NCBI GenBank assembly: GCA_023250205.1
Contig: JAHFBE010000025.1
Span: forward strand, 1-34,087
Origin: Candidatus Melainabacteria bacterium
Lineage (GTDB): Bacteria > Cyanobacteriota > Vampirovibrionia > 2-02-FULL-35-15
Direction: 5' to 3'
DNA: 34,087 bases
Positions 23,929 through 32,352 of this stretch are shown here, piece after piece; the first letter of the stretch is position 1; each line of letters begins with the position of its first letter. Below the pieces are notes generated by a model that made no database searches, was not told the origin of the DNA, and saw only the letters and a program-made list of their open reading frames with translations. The position numbers and the translations under genes are program-made.

Positions 23929-24903
23929 CTATTTTCTCCTGTTCAGTATAGTGGTTTCAGCAAATTTAATTGCTGATTGTAATCCGTCAGGTAAAGCTTT
24001 GTTTTTCCCTGCTATATCAAAGGCTGTCCCATGATCTACGCTTATACGTAAGAACGGCAATCCCAAAGTTATATTTAAACCATTTAACCCTGCAACTGCT
24101 TTAAACATTGGAAGTCCTTGATCGTGGTAGAAGGAAACAAAGCAATCAAATCTTTGTTTTCTGTTTAAAAGAAAGTCCTGACCTGCCTTAGCTAGTGTTG
24201 CATCAGGTGATAAAGGTCCTGTGATGTTAAATCCAGATTTGTTTAATTTTTTAATTACGGGAAGAATAATTCTTTGCTCCTCATTCCCAAACAAGCTGTT
24301 TTCACTGGCATGTGGATTTAATCCTAAAATGGCTATTTTAGGATTACTGATTTTAAACCATTTTTTTAGTTCACTATTTAATATAGTTAAAAAATCAATT
24401 AGCTTTTTTTGAGTTATTTTTGATGAAACATCTTTTAGTGGAATATGCCTTGTATATAGGGCAAGCCTGAGATCTTTTGCGTTGAATAACATTATAGTTT
24501 TATCAGGATTAATGTTGCATATCTTGGCAAGTGTTTCTGTCTGACCTGAGAATTGGATGTTTGCTTTGTTTATCATTTCTTTTGAGACTGGCCCTGTAAT
24601 TAGACTACTAATTTTTTTCTTAAGTGCAAGTTCGGTAGATAATTTAAGACATTCATAGGCGTGTTTTCCGCTGATACTTGATGGTTGACCAGGTTTAAAA
24701 TTAAAATTCAATCCATCTATAGAGTGAAAGTGAAATTTGCTTTTTTTAGAACCTGAGATCTTTATCTTTTTAAAATAATCGTTTGCTCCAACAATGTAAG
24801 GAATTGAATCATGTTTCCATTTAGCCAGAACCTTTGTTAGTATTTCTGGACCAATTCCTGTAGGATCCCCATATGTTAAACCTATAAAGACTTTCTTTTT
24901 CAT
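23929..24903 (-). CDS. pdxA: 4-hydroxythreonine-4-phosphate dehydrogenase
   Basis: NAD-dependent oxidation of 4-phosphohydroxy-L-threonine in the DXP-dependent pyridoxal phosphate pathway. Family signatures are visible: LTYGDPTGIGPEI at the N-terminus, LITGPVSKEMI, FSGQTETLA, the three metal-binding histidine contexts (TRHIPL, NPHASE, YHDQGLP) and the C-terminal RISVDHGTAFDIAGK. The length of 324 residues is normal. Its stop is 15 bases from the convergent folE stop, with no terminator space. It is divergent from hpf. Confidence 0.96.
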   Translation of the reverse strand: MKKKVFIGLTYGDPTGIGPEILTKVLAKWKHDSIPYIVGANDYFKKIKISGSKKSKFHFHSIDGLNFNFKPGQPSSISGKHAYECLKLSTELALKKKISSLITGPVSKEMINKANIQFSGQTETLAKICNINPDKTIMLFNAKDLRLALYTRHIPLKDVSSKITQKKLIDFLTILNSELKKWFKISNPKIAILGLNPHASENSLFGNEEQRIILPVIKKLNKSGFNITGPLSPDATLAKAGQDFLLNRKQRFDCFVSFYHDQGLPMFKAVAGLNGLNITLGLPFLRISVDHGTAFDIAGKNKALPDGLQSAIKFAETTILNRRK

Positions 24904-24934
24904 AGTTAATAATTTATCATGATTAATTGTAGTA

Positions 24935-24940
24935 TATAAT
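24935..24940 (+). promoter_or_regulatory. Candidate -10 box for hpf
   Basis: A perfect TATAAT lies 37 bases before the hpf ATG (24978). A weak -35 match, TTTATC at 24913-24918, is 16 bases upstream. The leader would be about 30 bases. Confidence 0.4.
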
Positions 24941-24977
24941 TTACTTATGGTTGGTTTATAAGGATGTAGGTATTTAA

Positions 24978-25559
24978 ATGAAAATATTAATAGAAGGAAA
25001 AAACATTGAATTAACAGGTGCTCTTAAGGATTATGTAAATGATAAGTTTGACAGACTAAGGAAGCATTATGATCACCTTATTAAAGATCATGATATTAGG
25101 GTAAAACTTAGTATTGCTAAAAACCCGAGGGTAGCAAATAACAATATTACTGAGGTAACAATTTTCCTTGATGGACAAATTATTCGTTCAGAACAAGCTA
25201 GCGAAGATATGTATGCAAGCATTGATCTTGTGTCTAACAAGCTAGAGAGACAACTTCATAAATACAAAGATAGAATCTACAGAAGTCAGCAACACAAAGG
25301 AAGAGCTTTACCAAATCCAGAACTTGTGGGTGAGCTTATTGAATCTGATAATTACACAAATGGTGTTCATAGTGTTGTTGGGAAAATAATTAAATCTAAG
25401 AAATTTAAACTTCAACCATTAACCCCAGAAGAAGCTACTGAACACCTTGATCTTATAAGCCATGATTTTTATGTTTTTATTAATTCAAGTACAAAGCAAG
25501 TAAACACCATCTATAAGAGAAAAGATGGTGACTATGGATTGATAGAACCAGTACTTTAA
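24978..25559 (+). CDS. hpf: Ribosome hibernation-promoting factor, long form
   Basis: Binds the 30S decoding region in stationary phase and joins ribosomes into inactive 100S dimers. The N-terminal RaiA/HPF domain (MKILIEGKNIELTGALKDYVNDKFDRL in two runs: MKILIEGKNIELTGALKDYV, NDKFDRL; then VTIFLDGQIIRSEQASEDMYASIDL) covers residues 1-100. The C-terminal dimerisation domain begins near residue 143 (LQPLTPEEATEHLDLISHDF) and ends YKRKDGDYGLIEP. The 193-residue length marks the long form found in Cyanobacteria (LrtA) and many Gram-positives rather than the short enterobacterial HPF. AAGGA precedes the ATG. Confidence 0.95.
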   Translation: MKILIEGKNIELTGALKDYVNDKFDRLRKHYDHLIKDHDIRVKLSIAKNPRVANNNITEVTIFLDGQIIRSEQASEDMYASIDLVSNKLERQLHKYKDRIYRSQQHKGRALPNPELVGELIESDNYTNGVHSVVGKIIKSKKFKLQPLTPEEATEHLDLISHDFYVFINSSTKQVNTIYKRKDGDYGLIEPVL

Positions 25560-25575
25560 AAACAAAGCTTATAAA

Positions 25576-26208
25576 TTACACTGACTGTGCATTAAGGTTC
25601 AGCTCTTTCAGTCGGGATAATACCTGTTCTTTGGTCTCACCAATTGAACCGGAGTTATCAATTATAAAATCAGACTTTTCAGCTTTAATGTCAATTGGTA
25701 GTTGAGAGTTTATTCTTAGGCTAATTTCATTTTCAGTAAATCCTTTGTCTGACAATCTTTTTGTTTGTAATTCCTTCTTACAAGTGACGCACCAGATCTC
25801 ATCATAGTATTGTTCTAGCCCACATTCAAATAATAGCGGGATTAAAGCTGCAATGATATTTTTATCTTTGTGCAATAAAACAAATGATTCCAACACTTTG
25901 TTTACTTCAGGATGAATAATTGATTCGAGCTCTTTCCTCTTTACTTCATCACTAAAGACTAGATCTGCTAAAGCTTTTCTGTCTATGTATTCAAGGTTAT
26001 TGTTGTTAATAACACTATCTCCAAATGTTCTGGCTATAGTATCTGTGACATTGTTTTTTGTCCTTAGAAGTTCTCTAACAATGTCATCGGTATCGATAAC
26101 AATTGCCCCATAATCTTCTAATATCCTTCCAACTGAACTCTTTCCAGTACCAAAACTTCCAGTTATTCCAATTAAATAAGGTATGCTTGCTTTACTGTTA
26201 TTTTTCAT
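25576..26208 (-). CDS. coaE: Dephospho-CoA kinase
   Basis: Last step of coenzyme A synthesis, phosphorylating the 3'-hydroxyl of dephospho-CoA. The P-loop is ITGSFGTGKSS (residues 15-25), followed by the family VIDTDDIVRELL with substrate-site aspartates, then IHPEV and ALIPLLFE (the family PLLFE motif). The final VTCKKELQTKRLSDKGFTE is the lid region. ATG 26208 is preferred to an upstream TTG. This ATG overlaps the end of the 72-residue ORF at 26198-26416 by eleven bases, which suggests translational coupling. It is convergent with hpf, with a 16-base gap. Confidence 0.95.
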   Translation of the reverse strand: MKNNSKASIPYLIGITGSFGTGKSSVGRILEDYGAIVIDTDDIVRELLRTKNNVTDTIARTFGDSVINNNNLEYIDRKALADLVFSDEVKRKELESIIHPEVNKVLESFVLLHKDKNIIAALIPLLFECGLEQYYDEIWCVTCKKELQTKRLSDKGFTENEISLRINSQLPIDIKAEKSDFIIDNSGSIGETKEQVLSRLKELNLNAQSV

Positions 26209-26416
26209 TGTATTTAGATGATTCTTCAATTGGACTTGTTTTTAATTTAATATTTTTAATATTGTATTTGCCTTGTACTTTTATAGGACTGATAATGGAG
26301 TCTTTTAGTTCATTTATTGTAGGCCTTTTTGGGACTTTGGGTGGTTCAATATTTATAGAAAGTAAATAATAGCCTGGCAATGTTGTTAGTATAATTACTA
26401 ATAAAGTATTTTTCAT
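26198..26416 (-). CDS. Small signal-anchored protein upstream of coaE (72 aa)
   Basis: Unrecognised 72-residue protein. The N-terminus MKNTLLVIILTTLPGYYLLS is a signal peptide or membrane anchor, followed by a proline- and lysine-rich periplasmic-type tail (EPPKVPKRPTINELKD). Its stop lies within the first codons of coaE (eleven-base overlap). Its ATG overlaps an in-frame ATG of the divergent prepilin-like gene in the four bases CATG (26414-26417), so one of the two starts is probably not used. A proline-rich periplasmic tail next to a pilin gene hints at a pilus or secretion accessory, but this is inference. Confidence 0.5.
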   Translation of the reverse strand: MKNTLLVIILTTLPGYYLLSINIEPPKVPKRPTINELKDSIISPIKVQGKYNIKNIKLKTSPIEESSKYNEK

Positions 26417-26495
26417 GACATTAATTAAAACATATAAGAAGAAAAAGGTAGTTAGAAGCAGCTCAGATATTGCAAGTATTTTTATAAAAAGGAAA

Positions 26496-27395
26496 ATGTC
26501 AGGTTATAGTTTGATTGAAACTATGACAGTATTGGCTGTTCTGGGTATTGTGATGGGTTTATTATATGCATATTCAAATGATGGATGGAAATTCTTTTTT
26601 CAAAGTTATTCAAGGGGCTTGTCTCAGGTAAAAGCCAGACTTGTTGTTAAAATCGTGGCTGATGATTTGCTGGATGCAAATAAGGGGAGAATTTATATTG
26701 GAAGAGGAACATCTTATGGAATCCCATTTCCTGATGATGTAAAAGATAGTTCACCATTCATATATTTCACTAAACCGGTATTTTATGAATCTACAGGTGA
26801 TGTTGTTGGATATGACTATGTTCTGTATTATTATGCAAAACCTAAACAAAACCCAGATGAAATTTATTCTCAAAGGGTTAGAAATAAAGTAGAGTATTTA
26901 ATTCTAAAATCTGTAAAATTTAAGAATCAGAGTAAGACTTATACTGAAGATCTAAGTAAAAAATGGCCATTTCCACCACCAATTGTAGAAATTTACAAAT
27001 CTACTCTTCCTCAAGATGATGAATTTATTCAGTCACTGGGTCAGGATCCGACAGTGGGATCTTCAGGAGCATTAAATCCTGATGGTAGTAGTAGTTCTCT
27101 AGGAGGTATTGCTACTTCATCCGGTAGTGGCACAGTAACCCAATCTAATAATTTGTTTACTGATCATTTTGCAGAACTAAAATCGGCAAGCAGGAATCTT
27201 CCTATTAGTGGTAATTTCACTGCTAATGCTCTAACGGATCCTTTTAATGAAGAAAAAGCAACCTTTACCTTTGGTCAGGATTATAAGAATGATCTGATCA
27301 TTAATGTAAAAGCTTCCATTGAAGAGCCACCATTATATTTAGGGTTAATGTCTGTGATGACTGAATTTGAAGTCAAAGTTACTCCGAGAAATTAG
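26496..27395 (+). CDS. Prepilin-like protein with N-terminal methylation motif (299 aa)
   Basis: Type IV pilin/type II secretion pseudopilin-like protein. GYSLIETMTVLAVLGIVMGLLYAY is the classic class III signal (written in two runs: GYSLIETMTV, LAVLGIVMGLLYAY): cleavage after Gly, then Tyr, and Glu at +5. The globular part has SRGLSQVKARLVVKIVADDL, typical of the large GspJ/PulJ-type minor pseudopilins, and a Ser/Gly-rich region near residue 215. ATG 26496 has AAGGA just upstream but gives a leader of only three residues. An ATG at 26415 gives a 30-residue basic leader but overlaps the divergent gene start. No other pilus gene is in the window. The stop is one base from the queE stop. Confidence 0.8.
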   Translation: MSGYSLIETMTVLAVLGIVMGLLYAYSNDGWKFFFQSYSRGLSQVKARLVVKIVADDLLDANKGRIYIGRGTSYGIPFPDDVKDSSPFIYFTKPVFYESTGDVVGYDYVLYYYAKPKQNPDEIYSQRVRNKVEYLILKSVKFKNQSKTYTEDLSKKWPFPPPIVEIYKSTLPQDDEFIQSLGQDPTVGSSGALNPDGSSSSLGGIATSSGSGTVTQSNNLFTDHFAELKSASRNLPISGNFTANALTDPFNEEKATFTFGQDYKNDLIINVKASIEEPPLYLGLMSVMTEFEVKVTPRN

Positions 27396-27396
27396 T

Positions 27397-28164
27397 TCAC
27401 TTCTGACCAATTAATTTATGTGTTTGTGGAACAACTCTTATCTTTGGATAAATGTTCAATAGATTCTTTTGAATATTTAAGAGTTCTAATTCCTCGGGAG
27501 GTTTAATATTATTTATTTCTGTAACTGGTTGAAGGAAAACTTCTAATTCATGGTTCTTGAATACTGATTTTATTAAATTTATTGATTTTGTTAGTTCTTC
27601 GCCTAATGTTTGTTTGGTTATTACAATCTTTACCCAGATTCCTTTAAGATTTTTTGCTTTCTTTGACACTTCAAGAAATTCTCTATGTCTATCCCATAGG
27701 ATCCCTGTATTTGCAGATGAAGGTAACTTAAAATCCATTGAAATATAATCTAATGATTCAATTATATTATTTAATTCATGAGGTCTGTGTCCTCCAGTTT
27801 CCAGATAAATCGGGATTGAGAAATCTTTTTTTAATATAGGCAACAATTCTTTCAAAAAATTATGATGAATTAAAGGTTCTCCTCCGGTTAATGAAATACT
27901 ATGATGTTTTGTTTTGAATAGTGGTTCTATGTAAAATAAAAGATTGCTAATGCTTAGCGGATTTTTGACTTCCAGGAATTCCCTTATTCCTGATTCTTTT
28001 TCTATTGTGCAAGATTCGTTTTTTGTAAGGCTATCAGGAGTATCACACCAAGTGCATCTCAGATCGCAAATGCTAAACCTTATAAAAAGTTGACGAACTC
28101 CTATAAGTGGACCTTCTCCTTGAATAGCAGAGAATACCTCACTTAAATAGCATTCATTATTCAT
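27397..28164 (-). CDS. queE: 7-carboxy-7-deazaguanine synthase (radical SAM)
   Basis: Radical SAM enzyme converting 6-carboxytetrahydropterin to 7-carboxy-7-deazaguanine, for queuosine-type tRNA or DNA modification. YLSEVFSAIQGEGPLIGVRQ at the N-terminus is the family substrate-binding segment. The iron-sulfur cluster motif is SICDLRCTWCDT, with C33, C37 and C40 (Cx3Cx2C). SLTGGEPLIH is the SAM-binding GGE motif. VFLQPVTE and the C-terminal RVVPQTHKLIG match the family end. The length of 255 residues is slightly above the short forms. No queC, queD or queF is present in the window; folE at 23.3 kb feeds the same pathway. Confidence 0.95.
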   Translation of the reverse strand: MNNECYLSEVFSAIQGEGPLIGVRQLFIRFSICDLRCTWCDTPDSLTKNESCTIEKESGIREFLEVKNPLSISNLLFYIEPLFKTKHHSISLTGGEPLIHHNFLKELLPILKKDFSIPIYLETGGHRPHELNNIIESLDYISMDFKLPSSANTGILWDRHREFLEVSKKAKNLKGIWVKIVITKQTLGEELTKSINLIKSVFKNHELEVFLQPVTEINNIKPPEELELLNIQKNLLNIYPKIRVVPQTHKLIGQK

Positions 28165-28193
28165 AGGGTATTAATTGTAGCTTATTTAGTTGG

Positions 28194-28204
28194 CTCGCAA
28201 TGAC
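28194..28204. repeat. Fragment of the palindromic repeat
   Basis: CTCGCAATGAC, the end of the repeat's outer arm, stands alone in the 82-base gap between divergent queE and argC. It is too short to be certain on its own, but it matches the terminal 11 bases of the full copies exactly. Confidence 0.4.
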
Positions 28205-28246
28205 ACATACAGTTTTAAAATGCAACTCATTTGTTAGAATAATTAC

Positions 28247-29290
28247 ATGAAACCAAGAGTTGGAATATTAGGTGCTACTGGTTATACGGGAGTAATTCTT
28301 ACAAAACTCCTTTTAAATCACCCTGAAGTAGAAATAACTTATTTATCATCTGAAAAACATGCAGGAAAATATTTTTATGAAGTCTATCCTAACTTCTTAG
28401 GGAAGTTTGATGGAAAACTTAGATCTGTTGATTTGAAAGATGTTTCTTCAAGTTGTGATGTGGTCTTTTGTGCTACGCCAAATGGTTTTGCATGCGAATT
28501 TGTACCTAAGCTCTTAAATAAAAACAGTGAAATTAAGATCATTGATTTAAGTGCAGATTTCAGACTGGAGAAAAATATTAAACCGGGGAAAAAGCAAGCT
28601 ATAGACATTGTTTATGGATTGCCAGAAGTTCATAGAGAAAAAATAAAATCTTCAAGACTTATTGCAAATCCGGGCTGTTATCCTACCTCAGTAATTCTTG
28701 CTTTAGCCCCGGCTATTAAAAATAAAATAATTGATTTAAACTCTATTATTATTGATTCTAAATCCGGAGTTAGTGGTGCAGGTAAGCAATTAAAACCGGA
28801 GCTTTTATTCTGTGAAGTAAATGAAATCTTTGCACCTTATAATCTTGTTGGAAAGCATAGGCACATTCCAGAAATGGAAAATGAATTAAGAAAACTTTCT
28901 GGCTTTGTGGAAAAATTTAATATTATTTTTTCACCTTATTTACTTCCAATCAGCAGAGGGATTTTAAGCACAATTTATGCAAATATTCAGGGACGCTGGA
29001 AAAAAGAACTAAATCAGGGAGAGCTTTACAAAATTTATAAGGACTATTATAAAAATGAGCAATTTGTTAAGGTCTTACCTGAAACCACTTATGCTAATAC
29101 AAGGAATGTCAAGTATTCAAATTTTTGTCATGTAACACCATTAATTGATGAAAGAACAAATAGATTAATCTTAATTAGTGCAATAGACAATATGGTTAAA
29201 GGTGCATCAGGTCAAGCAATTCAAAATATGAATATAATTTTATCTTTTAAAGAAGATACAGGACTTGATAGTGTTGGTGAAATACCATAA
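28247..29290 (+). CDS. argC: N-acetyl-gamma-glutamyl-phosphate reductase
   Basis: Third step of arginine synthesis, reducing N-acetylglutamyl phosphate to the semialdehyde with NADPH. The Rossmann motif is GILGATGYTG (6-15). IIDLSADFRL and YGLPEVHRE are typical, and the catalytic cysteine is C144 in IANPGCYPTSV. SKSGVSGAGK and KHRHIPEMENE carry the substrate and catalytic histidine positions. The length of 347 residues is standard for the type 1 enzyme. It heads the co-directional run argC, dnaG, fabD, although dnaG is 57 bases away and may have its own promoter. Confidence 0.97.
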   Translation: MKPRVGILGATGYTGVILTKLLLNHPEVEITYLSSEKHAGKYFYEVYPNFLGKFDGKLRSVDLKDVSSSCDVVFCATPNGFACEFVPKLLNKNSEIKIIDLSADFRLEKNIKPGKKQAIDIVYGLPEVHREKIKSSRLIANPGCYPTSVILALAPAIKNKIIDLNSIIIDSKSGVSGAGKQLKPELLFCEVNEIFAPYNLVGKHRHIPEMENELRKLSGFVEKFNIIFSPYLLPISRGILSTIYANIQGRWKKELNQGELYKIYKDYYKNEQFVKVLPETTYANTRNVKYSNFCHVTPLIDERTNRLILISAIDNMVKGASGQAIQNMNIILSFKEDTGLDSVGEIP

Positions 29291-29347
29291 TATAGCTAAT
29301 AACTTTTGGCTTGTAGAATTTAGTCAAAAGCAGTTAAAATCAACCTC

Positions 29348-31213
29348 ATGACCGCACACATTAAAAACTTTCAAGAACTTATTTCTCAAATCAAGTCACA
29401 GGTTCCAATCAATGAACTTGTCTCAGAATATATATCCGTAAAAAAATCAGGACGTAGTTATGTGGCTTTATGTCCTTTTCATGATGATCATAAGCCTTCA
29501 ATGCACATTAATCCTGATAAGGGGATTTTTAAGTGCTTTTCCTGTGGTACCGGTGGAGATCTGATTTATTTTTATTCACAGATCAATAAGAAAAAATGGT
29601 CTGAAGCCGTTGTTGATTTGGCTACAAAGTATGGTCTTAAGATTGAGTATGGGGATGAAAATAAGCCTGAAACTCAAATTAAAAACCGTTTATATGAAGT
29701 TAACAGAGCTGCATTAGATTTTTTTAAAATGAATTTGTTCTTAGACAGTGGTAAAGCTGCTATGCAATACCTCCTTGAATTGAGAGGTTTTACTAATGAA
29801 CTAATTGACAAGTATGAAATTGGTTTTGCGTTAAATAGCTGGGATTCTCTCTTGAATTATTTTTCAAAAGAGAAACAATATACTCAGGAATTAATCCTTG
29901 CTTCCGGTCTATTTGTTCCGAGAGAAAGTTCAAGTGGTTATTACGACAGATTTAGAAACAGGGTAATTGTACCCATTTTTAATGAAAATAATAATGTAAT
30001 TGGCTTTGGCGGCAGAACTATTACAAATGAAGAACCAAAGTATTTAAATTCCCCGGAGACTCTTGTCTTTAATAAAGGGAGCATGTTATATGGTTTTAAT
30101 TTTGCAAAAGATGAAATAAAAAAATCTGACCATGTGATTTTGACTGAAGGCTATTTTGATGTAATTTCTGCTCATCAGTATGGATTGTTAAATACAGTAG
30201 CTACTTTAGGAACGGCACTTACTCCCCTGCAGGCAAGATTGCTTGGGAAATATACTGAATCAAAAAGAGTTTGTCTGTGTATGGACTCTGATAAAGCCGG
30301 GAAAAAAGCAGTTGAAGCCATATTTAGATTAGTTAATAGTGCAGATAATAATGTCTCTCTTGATATAGGTGTTGTATCTGATTTGGGTGCTAAAGATTTG
30401 GATGAAGCCTTAAAAAAGAATAACCTTGCAGATTTACAAAGCAGGATTCAAAATGCACAATCATTAATTTATTTTGTTTTTGATACTGCTATAGAGCAAT
30501 ATTCTTTAGCAGAGAGTGATTTTGAAAAGAAATCATTGCTTGATGACATCCTACAAAATGTTATAGAACTAAAAGATCCAATAGAAAGAAGTAATTCTGT
30601 TAAATACATCTCTCACAAAGTGGGGATTGAAGAAGAGTTGCTTAATTTAAAGATAAAAGATAAGTCTAAGGCAGCAAAGAAGAAGTTTGCCAGAAATCAA
30701 AAACCAGCTCAGGAGTTAAGTGCAAATCAGGAACAGTTTACAATGCACTCAATTGAAAGATTTAAACATGCGGAAATTGAGCTTTTAACTCTGTATGTAA
30801 GTTCTTTTCCGCATAGTAGTAAAGAAATTAAAATTGAGCTTGATGAAGTTCAGTTTATTGATGAAAAGCATAAATTAATAAAGGATTTTTTGGATATTGT
30901 GTCAAAGGAAGAGATTTCTTCTGATGAAGTAATAAACAGGCTTGTTTTAGAGTTTAATGAGTACAAGCATATTATGGCAACGATATCTGATCTTGCTTGG
31001 AGAATTGAATCAGACTTAATTTTAAGTTATTCAAAAAATAAGGATAAAATTCTAGCAGAAGCTAAAGAGTGGATTAATTGGTGGATTAAAAATAAGCAAA
31101 AATTAAAATCACTTGTAGAAATGCTAAAAGACTGTAAAAATATTGATGAAGAGTCCAATATATTGTCAGAAATGATTAGGATAGTAAAAGATTCAAATAG
31201 AGAAAGTGAATAA
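29348..31213 (+). CDS. dnaG: DNA primase
   Basis: Makes RNA primers at the replication fork. The N-terminal CHC2 zinc finger has C42, H45, C63 and C66 (LCPFHDDHKPSMHINP, then FKCFSCGTGGDL). The catalytic core includes FRNRVIVPIFNENNNVIGFGGR, and the Toprim domain has ILTEGYFDVIS with E267 and the CMDSDKAG aspartates near residue 312. The region after residue 430 is helical and charged and should be the helicase-binding domain, though it is poorly conserved. The length of 621 residues is normal. fabD begins four bases after the stop, so the two are co-transcribed. Confidence 0.96.
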   Translation: MTAHIKNFQELISQIKSQVPINELVSEYISVKKSGRSYVALCPFHDDHKPSMHINPDKGIFKCFSCGTGGDLIYFYSQINKKKWSEAVVDLATKYGLKIEYGDENKPETQIKNRLYEVNRAALDFFKMNLFLDSGKAAMQYLLELRGFTNELIDKYEIGFALNSWDSLLNYFSKEKQYTQELILASGLFVPRESSSGYYDRFRNRVIVPIFNENNNVIGFGGRTITNEEPKYLNSPETLVFNKGSMLYGFNFAKDEIKKSDHVILTEGYFDVISAHQYGLLNTVATLGTALTPLQARLLGKYTESKRVCLCMDSDKAGKKAVEAIFRLVNSADNNVSLDIGVVSDLGAKDLDEALKKNNLADLQSRIQNAQSLIYFVFDTAIEQYSLAESDFEKKSLLDDILQNVIELKDPIERSNSVKYISHKVGIEEELLNLKIKDKSKAAKKKFARNQKPAQELSANQEQFTMHSIERFKHAEIELLTLYVSSFPHSSKEIKIELDEVQFIDEKHKLIKDFLDIVSKEEISSDEVINRLVLEFNEYKHIMATISDLAWRIESDLILSYSKNKDKILAEAKEWINWWIKNKQKLKSLVEMLKDCKNIDEESNILSEMIRIVKDSNRESE

Positions 31214-31216
31214 ATT

Positions 31217-32179
31217 ATGAAATATGCTGTTTTGTTTCCCGGGCAGGGATCTCAGAAAGTAGGAATGGGACTTGATTGTGTTGAACTTCCTATTGCAAAA
31301 GGATTGTTTGATAAAACAGATAAAATTACAGGACAAAAAACTAGTGAAGTGTTTTTACGTGGACCGGAAGCTGAATTAAATCAAACAAAAAACACGCAAC
31401 CTTCTATAGTAACGGTTTCTGTCTTATTAACTCTTTTATTAAATGAAGAGCTGAAAAAGAAAGGATTTGAATTTGCTCCGAGCGCATCCTGTGGACATAG
31501 TCTTGGAGAATTTACTGCTCTCTGGTTAAGTGGTTTATTATCCATAGATGATTTGATAAGAATAGTTTCTATCCGTGGAAACTTAATGCAAAATGCTCCA
31601 CCCGGTGCAATGGCTGCTGTTTTAAATATTACAAAAGAACAACTGCAGGAATTATTTGTTTCAGAGAAGCTTGGCAATAAGGTAATAATTGCAAATTATA
31701 ATACTCCAACTCAGCTTGTAATTTCAGGAGAAAAAGAGTCTGTTGAATTATTGGTGCCAAAGATAAAATCCCTTGGAGGAAAAGCGATTCTTCTACCAGT
31801 CAGTGGAGCTTTTCATTCCCCGCTTATGGAATTATCTTCAAAAGAGTTTAATGTTGAATTGGATAAGGTAAAAATCTTATCTACAAACCTTAACCCACCA
31901 GTTTTTCAAAATGTAGATGGCGAACTTTCTACAGATATTTTGACAGTAAAAGAAAAAATAAAAAAACAAATGACATCATCTGTCTTATGGACACAAATAG
32001 TTAATAATCTTTCAAAGGCTGGAATAAAGTCTGTAATTGAAATTGGACCAGGGAAAGTCTTAACCGGACTAGTTAAAAAGATTAACCCGGAAATAGTTTG
32101 CTATAACATCGATGGAATCACTTCATTAAATGAGTTTGTAAGTAGTTATCAGGTTAATTTTCTTGCAGCTAAGAGGTAG
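31217..32179 (+). CDS. fabD: Malonyl-CoA:ACP transacylase
   Basis: Loads malonyl groups onto acyl carrier protein for fatty acid synthesis. The N-terminal FPGQGSQKVGMG is the family signature. The nucleophile is S95 in CGHSLGEFTAL, the carboxylate-binding arginine is R120 in VSIRGNLM, and the catalytic histidine is H200 in SGAFHSPLM. IEIGPGKVLTGLVKKI near the C-terminus completes the fold. At 320 residues it is full length. It starts four bases after dnaG, an unusual pairing, since fabD normally sits with other fab genes. No other fab gene is in the window. Confidence 0.96.
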   Translation: MKYAVLFPGQGSQKVGMGLDCVELPIAKGLFDKTDKITGQKTSEVFLRGPEAELNQTKNTQPSIVTVSVLLTLLLNEELKKKGFEFAPSASCGHSLGEFTALWLSGLLSIDDLIRIVSIRGNLMQNAPPGAMAAVLNITKEQLQELFVSEKLGNKVIIANYNTPTQLVISGEKESVELLVPKIKSLGGKAILLPVSGAFHSPLMELSSKEFNVELDKVKILSTNLNPPVFQNVDGELSTDILTVKEKIKKQMTSSVLWTQIVNNLSKAGIKSVIEIGPGKVLTGLVKKINPEIVCYNIDGITSLNEFVSSYQVNFLAAKR

Positions 32180-32200
32180 TCTTGCATTCTTATTTCTTAT

Positions 32201-32322
32201 GTCATTGCGAGGAGACACAAAGTGTCGACGTGGCAATCTCATTTTGAAATATCGTTTATGAGGCAGCTTTGCAAACGGTATCTTAATGTGAGATTGCTTT
32301 GGGCTAAAGCCCTCGCAATGAC
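32201..32322. repeat. Palindromic repeat element, copy 2
   Basis: Outer arms GTCATTGCGAGG and CCTCGCAATGAC, inner arms GCAATCTCA and TGTGAGATTGC. The left insert hairpin is GACAC-AAA-GTGTC, and the right is GGGC-TAAA-GCCC. The central part can also fold (ATATCGTTT against AAACGGTAT). It sits between the convergent fabD and TPR genes, where it could serve both as a terminator. Its first 67 bases match the element at 34021-34087 with six differences. Confidence 0.9.
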
Positions 32323-32352
32323 ATTATAAGATAGTACGTTTCCCCGAGTTAT

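Noticed and set aside
26103-26369. 88-codon plus-strand ORF
   Set aside because: Opposite-strand shadow of coaE and of the 72-residue ORF, with hydrophobic low-complexity translation.
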